A program made the translations under genes and the position numbers. DNA of 64,000 nt, taken from positions 490,094-554,093 of the forward strand of contig NZ_MNPU01000001.1 of NCBI RefSeq assembly GCF_001983165.1, given 5' to 3'. Shown here piece after piece: positions 37,202-46,714 of the stretch. Positions within the stretch are counted from its first letter, which is position 1. Every line of letters begins with the position of its first letter. This stretch comes from Pseudomonas gessardii (lineage in GTDB: Bacteria; Pseudomonadota; Gammaproteobacteria; Pseudomonadales; Pseudomonadaceae). The notes beneath the pieces were generated by a model. That model worked only from the letters and a program-made list of their open reading frames with translations. It did not search any database and was not told where the DNA came from.

Positions 37202-37948
37202 TCAGTGTTGGGTCAGTTGAGTCCACAACGCCGGCGCACCCGCCGACTTGGCAATGGCCTCCAGGCGTGCCGCATGCTCGGCCATGTCCTGCTCGCTGGC
37301 GCGGATGATTGTGGTGGCTTTGCGATCAGCCGGCAGGCGGCGGATTTCCGAAGGCCGGTTGCCCGAGCCTTCGGCCGAACCGTTGCCATCGGAGGCGTTG
37401 CCGGCCAGGGACAGGCTGGTCTGCCCGCCCGTCATGGTCAGGTAGACGTCCGCCAGGATCTCGGAGTCGAGCAACGCGCCGTGCAGCTCACGGCCGGAGT
37501 TATCGACACCGTAGCGTTTGCACAAGGCATCGAGGCTGTTGCGCTGGCCCGGGTGGCGCTCACGGGCCATCATCAAGGTATCGAGGATCGAGCAGTGACG
37601 GGTAATGTCCGCCCGATCCGCCTGGCCCATCAAGGCGAATTCGTTGTTGATGAAGCCAACGTCGAACGCCGCGTTGTGGATGATCAACTGCGCGCCGTTG
37701 ATGAACTCGAAAAACTCATCGGCGACTTCGGCAAAACGCGGCTTGCCCACCAGGAATTCATTGGTGATGCCGTGGACGCCAATGGCGCCTTCGTCACTTT
37801 CCCGGTCCGGTTGCAGGTACACATGGAAATGCCGACCGGTGAGGCGGCGGCCCATCAACTCGACACAGCCGATTTCAATGATCCGGTGGCCATCGGTCAC
37901 CGGCATGCCGGTGGTTTCGGTATCGAGTACAACAGATCGGATGGCCAT
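37202..37948 (-). CDS. dnaQ: DnaQ, DNA polymerase III epsilon (proofreading exonuclease)
   Basis: DnaQ is the 3'-5' proofreading subunit of the replicative polymerase. The 248-aa product has all DEDDh exonuclease motifs: Exo I VLDTETTG at residues 8-15, Exo II IIHNAAFDVGFI, and Exo III with HGALLDSEILADVY carrying the catalytic His and Asp. The C-terminal tail (about 180-248) is the flexible alpha-subunit-binding part and ends LWTQLTQH. In E. coli dnaQ and rnhA are divergent neighbours; here a lipoprotein gene lies between them. Confidence 0.96.
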   Translation of the reverse strand: MAIRSVVLDTETTGMPVTDGHRIIEIGCVELMGRRLTGRHFHVYLQPDRESDEGAIGVHGITNEFLVGKPRFAEVADEFFEFINGAQLIIHNAAFDVGFINNEFALMGQADRADITRHCSILDTLMMARERHPGQRNSLDALCKRYGVDNSGRELHGALLDSEILADVYLTMTGGQTSLSLAGNASDGNGSAEGSGNRPSEIRRLPADRKATTIIRASEQDMAEHAARLEAIAKSAGAPALWTQLTQH

Positions 37949-38302
37949 CAGGGTTCAGCTCTCAACGGTGTGTGTATTTCAAGGGGCGGGATATTAGCAC
38001 GCTCTATAACCTAAACGCCGCCCCGAGGAAAACCGCAGCCCCTTGTCCAACAGTTTTTTACAAGATTTAGCAAAGCTTGCGCAGTTTGCCATTACGGCTC
38101 TTGCGGCCTGCACGCAACGGACGAGCAACTCACCCGGGCGATCCTGCTCTTGTAACGATGGATTGCACGCGAGGTTTTCTTATGGAGTTGGCTGAGGTAT
38201 TAATTTGATAAGGGTCGTCTTCGTTTATCAAACAAGTCGATCGCTGTCCGTTTACCCTGCCTTGGTAAAATGCCAAGCCCACCCGAGAACGCGAGCATTC
38301 CG
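37949..38302. other. Intergenic region between dnaQ and the GDPD gene
   Basis: These 354 bases hold the divergent promoters of dnaQ and the GDPD-like gene. I see no convincing gene. One feature stands out: TTGATAA at 38205-38211 and TTATCAA at 38225-38231 form an inverted repeat with a 13-base spacer about 75-100 bases before the plus-strand start, a possible operator. A tiny frame beginning near 38158 is too short to support. Confidence 0.4.
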
Positions 38303-39253
38303 ATGATTGAAACGCGATATGCCCTTGCCCTACTGGTCGCCAGCCTGACCCTCGGCGGCTGTGTGTCCCAGCCTGTCTCCAGCCCGACGACAGGGCAGCC
38401 GCCGCAGATCGTCGCCCACCGTGGCGGTACGGCGGATTTCCCGGAAAATACCCTGCTGGCCATCGATAACGCCCTGCAAAACAAGGTGGACATGCTTTGG
38501 CTCACCGTGCAACTGAGCAGTGACCAGGTCCCCGTGCTGTACCGGCCGACAGACCTGAGTGCCAATACCGACGGCTCGGGCCCCGTGGCCGGGAAAACCC
38601 TGGCCCAGCTGCAACAGCTCAACGCCGGGTGGCAATTCAAGCAGGACGCGGCCAATGGCCAGGTGGTCTTCCCCTATCGCACAAACCCCGTGAGATTGCC
38701 CTCCCTGCAGCAAGCCTTGGCCGCGATTCCGCGGACAACCCCGATCATCCTCGACATGAAAGCCCTACCCGCCGCCCCCCAGGCCAAGGCCGTGGCCCAG
38801 GTCCTGGAGCAAAACCAGGCCTGGGACCGGGTCCTGATCTATTCCACCGACGCCAGCTACCAACAAGCCTTCGCGCAATACCCCCAGGCGCGGTTGTTCG
38901 AGAGCCGGGACCGGACACGTGACCGCCTGGCCAACGTAGCCCTGGCCCACAGTTGCCAGCCGGCGCCCCAGGCAGGGAGCTGGGTGGCATTCGAGTATCA
39001 GCGCAAGGTCGAACTGGTGGAAACCTTCACCCTTGGGGAAGCACGCTCACCGGTGAATGCCAAGCTGTGGACAGCGCCGGCCATTGACTGTTTCCAGTCC
39101 AAGGGCAAGGTGCATATCCTGGCGATCGGCATTAACAGCGAAGAGGACTATCGGGCGGCAGCGTGCCGTAACATCGACGCGGTGCTGGTGGACTCGCCCC
39201 GCACGATGCGAGGCGTGAAGCAGCGGCTCGAATGGCCGCTGCGGTGTGACTGA
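38303..39253 (+). CDS. Glycerophosphodiester phosphodiesterase family lipoprotein
   Basis: The 316-aa product starts with a lipoprotein signal (lipobox LGGC; lipidated Cys at about residue 20) and is then exported. The body has the GDPD opening IVAHRGGTADFPENTLLAI, which carries the catalytic His and the Arg/Glu of the family. The usual metal-site segment further on is modified: MLWLTVQLSSDQVPVLYRPTDL replaces the common E-x-D-x-x-x-T-D-x-x-x-V-x-x-H-D. Metal ligands may therefore be missing and activity is uncertain. ATG 38303 is the first that gives a proper signal sequence. It converges with rnhA. Confidence 0.82.
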   Translation: MIETRYALALLVASLTLGGCVSQPVSSPTTGQPPQIVAHRGGTADFPENTLLAIDNALQNKVDMLWLTVQLSSDQVPVLYRPTDLSANTDGSGPVAGKTLAQLQQLNAGWQFKQDAANGQVVFPYRTNPVRLPSLQQALAAIPRTTPIILDMKALPAAPQAKAVAQVLEQNQAWDRVLIYSTDASYQQAFAQYPQARLFESRDRTRDRLANVALAHSCQPAPQAGSWVAFEYQRKVELVETFTLGEARSPVNAKLWTAPAIDCFQSKGKVHILAIGINSEEDYRAAACRNIDAVLVDSPRTMRGVKQRLEWPLRCD

Positions 39254-39256
39254 CGG

Positions 39257-39709
39257 TCAGCTCTGCTTGTAGCCGCGCACGTCATCCACGCCACGATTGG
39301 CCAATTGATCGGCCCGCTCGTTACCGGGGTGGCCGATATGCCCGCGTACCCACTTCCAGGTGATGTTGTGGCGGTTGCACTGTTCATCCAGCAACTGCCA
39401 CAGGTCGGCGTTTTTCACCGGCTCCTTGGCCGCGGTTTTCCAGCCGCGTTTTTTCCAGTTGACCATCCACTCGTTGATGCCTTTCATGACGTACTGCGAG
39501 TCCGTCACCAGCAACACGTCGCAACGGCGCTTGAGCTCTTCCAGGCCACGAATGGCGCCCATCAGTTCCATACGGTTGTTGGTGGTGTTGGCTTCACCGC
39601 CCCACAACTCCTTCTCCACGCCCTTGCACACCAGCAAGGCGCCCCAGCCGCCCGGCCCCGGATTGCCCTTGCAGGCGCCGTCGGTAAAGAGTTCTACGCT
39701 ATCGGTCAT
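39257..39709 (-). CDS. rnhA: RnhA, ribonuclease HI
   Basis: RnhA cuts RNA in RNA-DNA hybrids. The 150-aa protein carries the four catalytic carboxylates in [15 protein letters not shown] (Asp), [10 protein letters not shown] (Glu), [10 protein letters not shown] (Asp) and [10 protein letters not shown] (Asp), plus the basic handle ([10 protein letters not shown]). I chose ATG 39709 (MTDSVELF), which matches the family N terminus. In-frame starts up to 39724 add only MMDSV or similar. It precedes the methyltransferase gene in the map but is transcribed after it, 85 bases downstream. Confidence 0.95.
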   Translation of the reverse strand: MTDSVELFTDGACKGNPGPGGWGALLVCKGVEKELWGGEANTTNNRMELMGAIRGLEELKRRCDVLLVTDSQYVMKGINEWMVNWKKRGWKTAAKEPVKNADLWQLLDEQCNRHNITWKWVRGHIGHPGNERADQLANRGVDDVRGYKQS

Positions 39710-39794
39710 TACGCTATCCATCAAAGCGGGTTGCCGGCAATCGACCGGCAGCTCCCGAGGTCGAACACGACGACCTGAATTCCAGAAAAGTGAT

Positions 39795-40553
39795 TTATGG
39801 CTCGCTGGAGCGACGGTTGACCTTGGCCAGGGGCATCGGCACCAGTTTGCCCATGGGCTCGCGCCGTACCTGGCTCACCGGCCGCAGCCCGACCACGATC
39901 TTGCGGGCCACCAGCAGGTAGAAACCGCCACCGGACAACTGCCAGGCCCCGGCCCGGCGCTCCCAGCCCGCCAAACGGCCCTGCCACTTGGGCGAGGCAA
40001 GCGGCGGACGATAGCACCCGAAGCGGCGTTTCTCCAGCGCGAAGCCCAGCAGGTTCAACCAGTCGCTGACCCGCGAGGGCGAGATGCAGCGGGCCTGGCG
40101 CAATGCGTCATGGGCAAAGACGTGCCGCAGCCCCCATGAACTCCAGGGGTTGATGCCAACGATCAATAAATGGCCACCCGGGCGCACGGCGCTGGCCGCT
40201 TCCCGCAGCAAGCCATGGGGCGACAGGCAGAAATCCAGGCCATGCTGCATCACCACCACGTCGGCGGCGTGCTCGCTCAGGGGCCAGGCCTGTTCTTCGC
40301 AGACAATCTCGACCCCCGGCAATGGCGCACCCAGGCGTACATTGCGCTGCACCTGGGGCGCAGACGGCGGGGCCTGGGCCGAAGGGCCGTAGTGCACCAG
40401 GTAGCCGCCAAAGAAGCGCTCAAGCTCTTCTTCGAGCATCAGTCGCTCCTGTTCCAGCAAAAATTGCCCGATCGGCCCGGACAGCCACTCACGGGCTGCG
40501 CTGATCAAGGCCAGCCACTCGGGATCGGCCTGGGCGAACGCTTTATCAGTCAT
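39795..40553 (-). CDS. Class I SAM-dependent methyltransferase (conserved rnhA-gloB neighbour)
   Basis: The 252-aa protein has a degenerate class I methyltransferase core: the acidic loop [22 protein letters not shown] followed by QHGLDF and a hydrophobic strand [17 protein letters not shown]. The glycine-rich motif I is weak. This gene is conserved between rnhA and gloB across gamma-proteobacteria (as PA1814 in P. aeruginosa, from memory); its substrate is unknown. ATG 40553 follows GGAG by six bases; a TTG at 40565 is also in frame. It is divergent from gloB, 65 bases apart. Confidence 0.85.
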   Translation of the reverse strand: MTDKAFAQADPEWLALISAAREWLSGPIGQFLLEQERLMLEEELERFFGGYLVHYGPSAQAPPSAPQVQRNVRLGAPLPGVEIVCEEQAWPLSEHAADVVVMQHGLDFCLSPHGLLREAASAVRPGGHLLIVGINPWSSWGLRHVFAHDALRQARCISPSRVSDWLNLLGFALEKRRFGCYRPPLASPKWQGRLAGWERRAGAWQLSGGGFYLLVARKIVVGLRPVSQVRREPMGKLVPMPLAKVNRRSSEP

Positions 40554-40618
40554 TGCATTCTCCAACTCGCCAAGACGTTCTAAGATGCACCAATGTGTCC
40601 AGCTTGGCGAATAGAAGA

Positions 40619-41386
40619 ATGATACAGATCAGTGCCCTGCCCGCCTTCACCGATAACTACATCTGGTTGTTACAAGACCATCGCACCCTGCGTTGCGCGG
40701 TGGTCGACCCTGGCGATGCCGCGCCTGTGCTGGCATGGCTGGCGCAACACCCCGGCTGGACCCTCAGCGATATCCTGGTCACCCACCATCACCACGACCA
40801 CGTGGGCGGTGTCGTGCAGCTCAAGGAGGCGTCAGGCGCCAGGGTCTATGGCCCGGCCACTGAAAACATCCCGGCACGTGATGTCGCGCTCAACGATAAC
40901 GATGATATCCATGTGCTGGGTTGGGACTTCAAGGTCCTGGCCGTGCCGGGACACACCCTGGGACATATAGCCTTTTATCATCATGGCTTGCTGTTCTGCG
41001 GCGACACGCTGTTCGCCGCCGGTTGCGGGCGTCTGTTCGAGGGCACGCCACAACAGATGCACACCTCCCTGGAGCGCCTGGCCGCGCTGCCGGCCGACAC
41101 GCTGGTCTACTGCACCCACGAATACACACAAAGCAACCTGCGCTTTGCCCAGGCCGTGGAGCCGCACAACACCGATATCGCCGAACGGGTGGCCAAAGTC
41201 AGCCAACTCCGGGCAGACGGCAAGATGACCTTACCCTCGACCCTGGCCCTGGAAAAACTCACCAACCCGTTTTTGCGCACCGCTGAAACATCCGTTAAAC
41301 AAAAAGCGGACGAATGGGGGAACTGCAATAACCGCTCTGGGAGCGCGGTTTTTGCTAGCTTGCGGGCTTGGAAAGATACGTTCTAA
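40619..41386 (+). CDS. gloB: GloB, hydroxyacylglutathione hydrolase (glyoxalase II)
   Basis: GloB hydrolyses S-lactoylglutathione to lactate and glutathione, the second step of methylglyoxal detoxification. The 255-aa metallo-beta-lactamase-fold protein has the binuclear metal motif [10 protein letters not shown], the glycine/His strand [32 protein letters not shown] with the bridging Asp, and [14 protein letters not shown]. The C-terminal glutathione-binding domain ends [17 protein letters not shown] 40619 gives the normal [14 protein letters not shown] start. Length is as expected. Confidence 0.96.
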   Translation: MIQISALPAFTDNYIWLLQDHRTLRCAVVDPGDAAPVLAWLAQHPGWTLSDILVTHHHHDHVGGVVQLKEASGARVYGPATENIPARDVALNDNDDIHVLGWDFKVLAVPGHTLGHIAFYHHGLLFCGDTLFAAGCGRLFEGTPQQMHTSLERLAALPADTLVYCTHEYTQSNLRFAQAVEPHNTDIAERVAKVSQLRADGKMTLPSTLALEKLTNPFLRTAETSVKQKADEWGNCNNRSGSAVFASLRAWKDTF

Positions 41387-41419
41387 GCAGACAGGTTCTG
41401 ATACGAAATTTCTGAATGG

Positions 41420-41448
41420 TTGACCGGAACCCAAGCGCTTTCTAGAAT
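41420..41448 (+). promoter_or_regulatory. Sigma-70-type promoter of mltD
   Basis: TTGACC at 41420-41425, a 17-base spacer and TAGAAT at 41443-41448 match the sigma-70 consensus closely, 36 bases before the chosen mltD start. The gap between gloB and mltD is 98 bases, so mltD can be transcribed on its own. Confidence 0.65.
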
Positions 41449-41484
41449 CGCCCGACATTTTTGCCCGGAACTCACTTCCAGCCA

Positions 41485-42885
41485 ATGTCGTCATCTATTC
41501 GTAAATCCAACCATTCAGACGCATTGACCCGCCTGGCTCAAGCCATTGCGGTGGCCGTATCCGCAACTCTGGCGGGCTGCCAAACGACCCATTACGCTGC
41601 ACAATCCACCGTGCAACCCAAACCCAATCTTGCGGCCAAGATCAAGCAAAAACCCCTTTGGCTCTCAGAGAAGCCAAGCCCACAGGTGCCCCAGGATGTC
41701 TGGGAACGCATGCGCCAGGGGTTCCAATTGCAGGACGGCGTGGGCGTCAACCCGCGTATCGAGCAACAACGCCTGTGGTTCGCCAGCAATCCCTCCTTCC
41801 TGGAGAATGCCGGCGAACGTGGCAGCCTCTATATTCACTACATCGTCGAACGCCTTGAAGAGCGCAACATGCCCCTGGAGCTGGCGCTGCTGCCAGTGAT
41901 TGAAAGTGCCTACAACCCAATGGCCTATTCGCGCAGCGATGCGGTCGGCCTGTGGCAGTTCATTCCCTCCACCGGGCGCTACTTCAACCTGCGCCAGACC
42001 CGCGCCTATGATGGCCGCCGCGACATCACCGCCTCCACCACCGCCGCCCTGGACTATCTGACACGCCTGCATGACATGTTCAACGGCGACTGGTTGCTGG
42101 CCCTGGCGGCCTATAACGCTGGTGAAGGCACGGTCAGCCGGGCCATCGAGCGCAACGAGAAGCTCGGCCTGCCCACCGACTACTGGAACCTGCCACTGCC
42201 CCAGGAAACCAAGGACTACGTGCCCAAGTTCCTGGCGCTGTCCCAGGTGGTGCTGGCCCCCGAGGCCTACGGCGTCAACCTGAACCCGATTGCCAACACG
42301 CCGTACTTCAAAATGGTCGAAGTCAAGCAAAGCATGGACCTGTCCCGGGTCGCTGCGCTGGCCGAAATCGACGAAGACGAGCTGTTCCAGCTCAACCCGG
42401 CCTTCAAGCAACGCACCACCCTGGACGGTCCCCAGCACTTGCTGGTGCCCACCTCCAAGGCGCAACTGCTGGCCAGTAGCCTGTCCTCGATGAATCCCGA
42501 GGAGCTGTTGAGCCTGCGTCCGAAAAAACCGGTGTTTGACGAAGTCGAGCACAAGGCCGTGGCCGGCCGCTCGCGCAGCTACAAGGTCAAGAGCGGCGAC
42601 AACCTGACCCTGATTGCCAAGGCCAACAAGGTCGATGTGCATGACCTGCAGCGCTGGAACAAGCTCAATGGCCAGGCGCTGAAGGTCGGCCAGACCCTAG
42701 TGATGCAGGACACCCGTAAAGTCGTGGCCAAGAAGCCGGTGCAGTACAAGGTCAAGAAAGGTGACTCGCTGTACATGGTTGCCAAGCGTTTCAACGTCGA
42801 GATGCAACACCTCAAGCGTTGGAACCCACGCACTGGCCAGGCGTTGAAGCCGGGGCAGATGCTGGTAGTGTCCGGGCCAAGATAA
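41485..42885 (+). CDS. mltD: MltD, membrane-bound lytic murein transglycosylase D
   Basis: MltD cleaves peptidoglycan between MurNAc and GlcNAc, forming 1,6-anhydro ends. The 466-aa lipoprotein has lipobox LAGC (about residue 32), an SLT domain with the catalytic Glu in LLPVIESAYNPMA and the signature VGLWQFIPSTGRYF, and ALAAYNAGEG. Two C-terminal LysM repeats follow, beginning SYKVKSGDNLTLIAKAN and QYKVKKGDSLYMVAKRF. Many family members carry two to three LysM copies. ATG 41485 is preferred to TTG 41461, which adds residues before the signal. Confidence 0.94.
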   Translation: MSSSIRKSNHSDALTRLAQAIAVAVSATLAGCQTTHYAAQSTVQPKPNLAAKIKQKPLWLSEKPSPQVPQDVWERMRQGFQLQDGVGVNPRIEQQRLWFASNPSFLENAGERGSLYIHYIVERLEERNMPLELALLPVIESAYNPMAYSRSDAVGLWQFIPSTGRYFNLRQTRAYDGRRDITASTTAALDYLTRLHDMFNGDWLLALAAYNAGEGTVSRAIERNEKLGLPTDYWNLPLPQETKDYVPKFLALSQVVLAPEAYGVNLNPIANTPYFKMVEVKQSMDLSRVAALAEIDEDELFQLNPAFKQRTTLDGPQHLLVPTSKAQLLASSLSSMNPEELLSLRPKKPVFDEVEHKAVAGRSRSYKVKSGDNLTLIAKANKVDVHDLQRWNKLNGQALKVGQTLVMQDTRKVVAKKPVQYKVKKGDSLYMVAKRFNVEMQHLKRWNPRTGQALKPGQMLVVSGPR

Positions 42886-42895
42886 ACCGAGTGCA

Positions 42896-42934
42896 AGCTG
42901 GCTTGTGTGGAGCCAGCTCCCACACAAGCCAGCT
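42896..42934. repeat. REP-derived hairpin between mltD and nppA1
   Basis: A 15-bp perfect inverted repeat, AGCTGGCTTGTGTGG at 42896-42910 and its complement at 42920-42934, encloses a 9-base loop. The arms contain REP-core words (AGCTGGCTTG, GCTCCCACA), so this is a rearranged REP unit. It could also slow or stop transcription from mltD; no U-tract follows. Confidence 0.7.
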
Positions 42935-43048
42935 CCCACATGATCCCTCCGGGCCTGGAAATGGCCTTTTCAACAGTCTTTTTCCAAGTGGAACAAGCTG
43001 TTACTGTACCGGTCATAAAGCCCAAGCCGCCCGGATCGGATTTCTGAC

Positions 43049-44878
43049 TTGAAGCGTCCCCTCCTTCTACTAATAAGTCTGGCCTTGAGCTTTTGTGCGA
43101 ATGCAACCATTACCGAAAACCACGGTTATGCGCAGTTCGGCACACTCAAGTACCCGGCCAAATTCACCCACTTCGATTGGGTAAATCCCGCAGCGCCCAA
43201 GGGTGGCACCTTGCGGGTCATGGCCTTTGGCACGTTTGACACCCTCAACCCCTATACCTTCAAGGGCTCAAGCCCGGTCTCCACCGCCAACTTCCTGCAA
43301 TACGGGGTCAATGAGCTCAACGAGCCACTGATGGTCGGCACTGGCCAGTACGCCCCTTCCGGTGACGAACCCACCTCCAGTTATGGCCTGATCGCCCGAT
43401 CCGTGGAGTACAACGAGGACCGCAGTTGGGTGGTGTTCAACCTGCGGCCACAAGCGCGTTTCCATGACGGCAAACCCATCACCGCCGACGACGTGGCCTT
43501 TTCCTATCGCACGTTGCTCACCGAAGGTCACCCGCAATACCGCACCAACCTGCAGGAAGTGGCCCGGGTGGACGTGCTGAGCCCCCTGCGCATCCGCTTC
43601 GTGTTCAAGCGCGCCGGCAACCCCTTGTTGATCCTGCGCCTGGGTGAGCTGCCGGTGTTGCCCCAGCACTACTGGAAAAACCGTGACTTCAAGGCCACCA
43701 CCTTCGAGCCGCCGCTGGGCAGCGGGCCCTATCGGATCAGCCAGGTCCAGCCGGGCCGGCAGTTGGTGTTCGAGCGGGTCAAGGACTATTGGGGCAAGGA
43801 CTTGCCGGTCAATCGCGGGCTCTACAACTACGACAAGGTCGAGGTGGAGTTCTACCGCGACAGCGACGTGGCTTTCGAGGCATTCAAGGCCGGCGAATTC
43901 GACATCTATATCGAACACCAGGCCAAGAACTGGGCCAATGGCTACAACTTCCCGGCGGTGAACCGTGGCGAGGTGGTCAAGGCGCAGATCCCCCACCAGA
44001 TCCCGACCCAGAGCCAGGGCCTGTTCATGAACAGCCGGCGCGCCACGTTCAGCCAGGCCAAGGTGCGCGAAGCGCTGGGGCTGATGTTCGATTTCGAGTG
44101 GACCAACCGCACCCTGTTCAGCGGCGCCTATAAACGCACCCTGAGCTACTACCCCAACAGCGAGTTCTCCGCCAGCGGCCTACCGGTGGGCCATGAATGG
44201 TTGATGCTCTCGCCCTATCGCGAGCAACTCCCGGCCAATCTGTTTACCCAGGCCTTCAGCCTGCCGCAGACCGACGGGCGCGGCATCCCCCGGGACACCC
44301 TGCGCCGCGCCCTCGGCCTGCTGGCCGAAGGTGGCTGGAAACTCTCCGGCCAGCGCCTGCTCAATCGCGACGGGCAGCCGCTGCGCTTTGAAATCCTGCT
44401 GGTCAACCCGAACCTGGAGCGGATCCTGCAACCTTATGTGGAAAATCTGCGCAGCATCGGTGTCGATGCCCGCTTGCGTACGGTGGATCGCGCGCAGTAC
44501 AAACAGCGCCTCGACCAGTTTGACTTCGACATGATCCTGATGACCCTCAACCAAACCCTCAGCCCCGGCCTTGAACAGTGGCAGTACTTCCATTCCAGCC
44601 AGGCCGAGATCAAGGGCAGCAAGAATTACGCGGGCATCGCCAACCCGGTGGTCGACCACCTGCTGGAGCAGTTGCTCGCCGCCCAGACCCGCGACCAGCA
44701 AGTCGCTGCCGGCCGGGCCCTGGACCGGGTCCTGCTGTGGCAGCACTACAGTATTCCCAATTGGTATCTCAACTATCATCGCCTGGCGTACCGTAACCGG
44801 TTCGCCTTCGTGACCACGCCGCCCTACAGCCTGGGCCTGAGCGCGTGGTGGCTGAAAGCATCGGAGAAACCCCAATGA
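43049..44878 (+). CDS. nppA1: Periplasmic peptide-binding protein 1 of the Npp/Yej ABC importer
   Basis: This 609-aa family 5 solute-binding protein of the YejA/OppA type has a signal peptide (cut after ANA near residue 21), then HGYAQFGTLKYPAKFTHFDWV and the conserved FHDGKPITADDVAFSYRTLL. It starts at a TTG (43049), since no ATG gives a proper signal sequence. In P. aeruginosa this operon (PA1811-PA1807, NppA1A2BCD as I recall) takes up peptidyl-nucleoside antibiotics and short peptides. The stop overlaps the start of the second binding protein by four bases. Confidence 0.92.
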   Translation: MKRPLLLLISLALSFCANATITENHGYAQFGTLKYPAKFTHFDWVNPAAPKGGTLRVMAFGTFDTLNPYTFKGSSPVSTANFLQYGVNELNEPLMVGTGQYAPSGDEPTSSYGLIARSVEYNEDRSWVVFNLRPQARFHDGKPITADDVAFSYRTLLTEGHPQYRTNLQEVARVDVLSPLRIRFVFKRAGNPLLILRLGELPVLPQHYWKNRDFKATTFEPPLGSGPYRISQVQPGRQLVFERVKDYWGKDLPVNRGLYNYDKVEVEFYRDSDVAFEAFKAGEFDIYIEHQAKNWANGYNFPAVNRGEVVKAQIPHQIPTQSQGLFMNSRRATFSQAKVREALGLMFDFEWTNRTLFSGAYKRTLSYYPNSEFSASGLPVGHEWLMLSPYREQLPANLFTQAFSLPQTDGRGIPRDTLRRALGLLAEGGWKLSGQRLLNRDGQPLRFEILLVNPNLERILQPYVENLRSIGVDARLRTVDRAQYKQRLDQFDFDMILMTLNQTLSPGLEQWQYFHSSQAEIKGSKNYAGIANPVVDHLLEQLLAAQTRDQQVAAGRALDRVLLWQHYSIPNWYLNYHRLAYRNRFAFVTTPPYSLGLSAWWLKASEKPQ

Positions 44879-46713
44879 TGGCTTTGCGCACTGCGATTAT
44901 CAGTGGCCTGTTATTGTGCACCCAGGCCGTGGCCGCCCCCCAACACGCCTTGACCCTGTATGACGAGCCGCCCAAGTACCCCGCCGACTTCAAGCATGTC
45001 GACTATGTAAACCCGGACGCGCCCAAGGGCGGCACCTTCCGCGAGGCGGCCATGGGCAGCTTCGACAGCCTCAACCCGTTTATCAGCAAGGGCGTGCCCG
45101 CCGACAATATCGGCCTGGTCTACGACACCCTGGCCCAGCAGGGCCTGGACGAACCCATCACCGAGTACGGCCTGATCGCCGGCAAGATCGAAAAAGCCCC
45201 GGATAACAGCTGGGTGCGTTTTTACCTGCGCCCCGAAGCACGCTTTCACGATGGCCATCCGGTGCACGCCGAAGATGTGGTGTTCACCTTTGAAACCCTG
45301 ATAAAGCAAGGCAGCCCCATTTACCGCACCTACTATGCCGATGTCGCCGAAGTGGTGGCCGAAGACCCGTTGCGCGTGCTGTTCAAGTTCAAGCACACCA
45401 GCAACCGCGAACTGCCGCTGATCCTTGGCCAGTTGCCGGTATTGCCCAAGCACTGGTGGGTCGGGCGTGACTTTGCCAAGAGCAGCCTGGAGATCCCTCT
45501 GGGCAGCGGCCCGTACAAAGTGGCCGAGGTCAAGCCGGGGCGCTCGATCCGCTACGAGCGGGTCAAGGACTACTGGGGCAAGGACCTGCCGATCAACAAG
45601 GGCCTGTACAACTTCGATTACCGCATCAGTGACTATTACCGTGACAACACCGTGGCCCTGGAGGCCCTCAAGGCCGGGCAGTTCGATTACTGGCAGGAAA
45701 TGACGGCCAAGAACTGGGCCAATGCCTACAACGTCCCGGCCGTGGCCGAGGGCCGGCTGATCAAGGAAGAACTGCCCAACGGCAATCCCACCGGGATGCA
45801 GGGTTTTGTGTTCAATATCCGCAAGCCGATGTTCCAGGACGTGCGGGTGCGCAAGGCCATCAGCCTGTTGATGGACTTTGAATGGACCAACAAGCAACTG
45901 TTCAACGGCGCCTACACCCGCACCCGCAGCTATTTCGAGAACTCGGACATGGCCGCCACCGGCCTGCCCGGCCCGGCCGAGTTGGCGATTCTCGAACCGC
46001 TGCGCGGCAGGATCCCGCCCGAAGCCTTCACCCAGGCCTTCGCCCCAGCGAAAACCGACGCCAGCGGCATGATCCGCACCCAGCAGCGCGAAGCCTATCA
46101 ACTGTTGCAGGAAGCCGGCTGGCGCATCGTCGACGACAAGATGGTCGACACCAACGGCAAGCCGGTGAGCATCGAGTTCATGCTGGCCCAGACCGACTTC
46201 GAGCGCATCCTGCTGCCCTTCAAGCGCAACCTGGCAGACCTGGGGATCGAACTGGTGATCCGCCGGGTCGATATCTCGCAGTACGTCAACCGCATACGCT
46301 CGCGGGATTTCGACATGATGGTCGGCAGTTTCCCGCAGTCCTCTTCCCCGGGTAACGAGCAGCGTGAATTCTGGCAATCGGGCAGTGCCGACAACCCCGG
46401 CAGCCGCAACTACATCGGCCTCAAGGATCCGGCCATCGACGAATTGGTGGAACAGTTGATCAACGCCGACTCACGCAACAGCCTGGTGGCCCACGCCAAG
46501 GCCCTAGACCGGGTCTTGCAATTTGGCTACTACGTGATCCCCAACTGGCATATCAAGACCTACCGCGTGGCCTACTGGAATCACCTTGGCCACCCCAAAG
46601 TCCCGCCGCGCTATGACGTGGGCATCAATACCTGGTGGATCAAACCCAACACACCGCCTGCAGTGACGCCCCCCACCGACACCAGCGCCGATCCGGCGAG
46701 CGGAGGCGACTGA
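44875..46713 (+). CDS. nppA2: Periplasmic peptide-binding protein 2 of the Npp/Yej ABC importer
   Basis: The 612-aa product is homologous to the preceding protein: both share the opening [18 protein letters not shown], then [19 protein letters not shown] and the segment [11 protein letters not shown]. The signal peptide ends AVAA. The C terminus has a Thr/Pro/Asp-rich tail after WWIKP. Two ATGs lie side by side at 44875 and 44878, with GGAG eight bases upstream of the first. The tandem binding proteins of one permease probably differ in ligand range. Confidence 0.92.
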   Translation: MMALRTAIISGLLLCTQAVAAPQHALTLYDEPPKYPADFKHVDYVNPDAPKGGTFREAAMGSFDSLNPFISKGVPADNIGLVYDTLAQQGLDEPITEYGLIAGKIEKAPDNSWVRFYLRPEARFHDGHPVHAEDVVFTFETLIKQGSPIYRTYYADVAEVVAEDPLRVLFKFKHTSNRELPLILGQLPVLPKHWWVGRDFAKSSLEIPLGSGPYKVAEVKPGRSIRYERVKDYWGKDLPINKGLYNFDYRISDYYRDNTVALEALKAGQFDYWQEMTAKNWANAYNVPAVAEGRLIKEELPNGNPTGMQGFVFNIRKPMFQDVRVRKAISLLMDFEWTNKQLFNGAYTRTRSYFENSDMAATGLPGPAELAILEPLRGRIPPEAFTQAFAPAKTDASGMIRTQQREAYQLLQEAGWRIVDDKMVDTNGKPVSIEFMLAQTDFERILLPFKRNLADLGIELVIRRVDISQYVNRIRSRDFDMMVGSFPQSSSPGNEQREFWQSGSADNPGSRNYIGLKDPAIDELVEQLINADSRNSLVAHAKALDRVLQFGYYVIPNWHIKTYRVAYWNHLGHPKVPPRYDVGINTWWIKPNTPPAVTPPTDTSADPASGGD

Positions 46714-46714
46714 C

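Noticed and set aside
38158..38211. Very short frame (16 codons) before the GDPD gene as a leader peptide
   Set aside because: No regulatory codon run and no attenuator-like hairpins follow it; too short to support.
41318..41360. Hairpin AACCGCTC/GAGCGCGGTT with T run near the end of gloB as a terminator
   Set aside because: It lies inside the gloB reading frame, whose C terminus ([12 protein letters not shown]) is conserved; a terminator there would truncate the enzyme's own message.
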